Source: an uncultured Collinsella sp.
Lineage (GTDB): Bacteria > Actinomycetota > Coriobacteriia > Coriobacteriales > Coriobacteriaceae
Assembly (NCBI GenBank): GCA_958447915.1
Contig: CAUDCB010000125.1
Location: forward strand, 1 to 5,970
DNA: 5,970 nt
Direction of reading: 5' to 3'
Shown here: positions 5,451 to 5,970 of the stretch, piece after piece
How positions within the stretch are numbered: the stretch's first letter is position 1
How the letters are laid out: each line of letters begins with the position of its first letter
Notes under the pieces: generated by a model
Databases searched by the model: none
What the model was told of the DNA's origin: nothing
What the model saw: the letters and a program-made list of their open reading frames with translations, nothing else
Made by a program: the position numbers and the translations under genes

Positions 5451-5906
5451 ATGCATGTCTTTAACTCGCGCGCCGATTTCGACGCTCAGATGAAGTCTGT
5501 CAAGAAGTGGATGCGCACCGGCCAGGCGCTCGATGGTGTTGCCGACCTGCAGCACGACGTGGCGTACTCCATCGGCGACTCGTTGGTGTACTGGTGGGTG
5601 AACGCCCACGAGGCAGCTACCGCCGATCTGGTCGGTCACCGTCGCTACCATGCCGTGCTCGCCCCGCTCGACGGCGACCTGACCGTCGAGGTGGCTTCCA
5701 AGACGGATCTTACCTGCACGCGCGCCTACAGCGATATCGACGATCGCGAGCGCTTTGAGGGTACGGGGGAGACCGTGACGATTCCCGCCGGCGGCGTTGC
5801 CGTCGTCGAGATCGACGAGGCCTACCGTGTCGTGGCCGATGTCGCGGATTCCCGCGTCGTGGTACTGCACGTGACGGTTGAAGGTTATTCCTTCCCCAAC
5901 AAGTAG
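5451..5906 (+). CDS. ebgC: Beta-galactosidase small subunit, EbgC type (YhcH/YjgK/YiaL family)
   Basis: A 151-residue cupin-fold protein, close to the 149 of E. coli EbgC. In E. coli EbgC binds EbgA and is needed for full enzyme activity. Matching segments include KKWMR (18-22), HDVAYSIGDSLVY (35-47), GHRRY (62-66), RERFEGTGETVTIPAG (99-114), DEAYR (122-126) and the end VTVEGYSFPNK. It starts 3 bp after the ebgA stop with a strong ribosome binding site, which indicates co-translation and a complex with EbgA. Compared with my memory of E. coli EbgC, the segment after GHRRY reads HAVLAPLDG instead of FEVHYYLQG, and DEAYR replaces HEAYR. Two histidines and a glutamate that could be metal ligands in this family are therefore absent. 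The protein may serve as a structural partner rather than a metal-dependent enzyme; that last point is inference. Confidence 0.92.
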   Translation: MHVFNSRADFDAQMKSVKKWMRTGQALDGVADLQHDVAYSIGDSLVYWWVNAHEAATADLVGHRRYHAVLAPLDGDLTVEVASKTDLTCTRAYSDIDDRERFEGTGETVTIPAGGVAVVEIDEAYRVVADVADSRVVVLHVTVEGYSFPNK

Positions 5907-5920
5907 TATTCGTCCGTTTG

Positions 5921-5937
5921 GGCGTTTGCTTAGCGCC
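5921..5937 (+). repeat. Short hairpin downstream of ebgC
   Basis: GGCGTT (5921-5926) pairs with AGCGCC (5932-5937) with one G-T wobble around a 5-base loop. There is no T-run after it. It may stabilise the ebgAC message end or be chance. Confidence 0.35.
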
Positions 5938-5940
5938 GTT

Positions 5941-5970
5941 AAGGGGGATGGCTTTGTTGACTCCCTTTTC
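5941..5970 (+). terminator. Probable intrinsic terminator of ebgAC
   Basis: AAGGGGG (5941-5947) pairs with CTCCCTT (5961-5967) with one G-T wobble around a 13-base loop, and the right arm merges into TTTT before the window ends. It begins 34 bp after the ebgC stop codon. The stem is shorter than that of the aspS terminator and the following bases are not visible, so the call is moderate. Confidence 0.55.

Overview
The window is GC-rich bacterial chromosome with strongly G/C-biased third codon positions. The protein sequences and this codon style suggest a high-GC Gram-positive, most like a gut coriobacterium such as Collinsella. That assignment is an impression from composition and protein style, not a database result. 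All genes look like normal chromosomal genes; no transposase, phage gene, tRNA or rRNA is visible.

Left part (1-1046): the 3' end of aspS (aspartyl-tRNA synthetase) reads rightwards and stops at 742. A textbook intrinsic terminator follows at 766-800. Next comes an unusual non-coding stretch (about 823-1045) made of four units spaced 61-62 bp apart. Three are perfect 16-17 bp hairpins and the first is a decayed copy. The outer and inner ends of the stems are conserved (GGG-N6-TTTCC ... GGAAA-N6-CCC), while the central six bases differ in every unit and stay perfectly complementary. The array lies between the convergent ends of aspS and the LacI-family gene, and its last hairpin probably terminates the latter.

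Middle (1047-2438): a leftward LacI-family repressor gene (1047-2063) is followed by a 375-bp divergent control region. That region holds three copies of the palindrome CAACCGGTTG, 45 and 42 bp apart. A sigma70-type promoter (TTGCAC-18-TAAGAT) sits between the second and third copies, so operator 2 overlaps the -35 box and operator 3 overlaps the expected transcription start. This is a classic repression layout for the genes to the right.

Right part (2439-5970): a two-gene operon encodes an evolved-beta-galactosidase-type enzyme. ebgA (GH2 beta-galactosidase large subunit, 1002 aa, both catalytic glutamates present) and ebgC (151 aa, YhcH/EbgC-type small subunit) are 3 bp apart, with the ebgC ribosome binding site inside the end of ebgA. 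A probable terminator lies at the window edge.

Working model: the LacI-type protein represses ebgAC through three operators until a beta-galactoside-derived inducer appears, and EbgA plus EbgC then hydrolyse the disaccharide in the cytoplasm. No sugar transporter is in the window. The least explained element is the 62-bp-period hairpin array.
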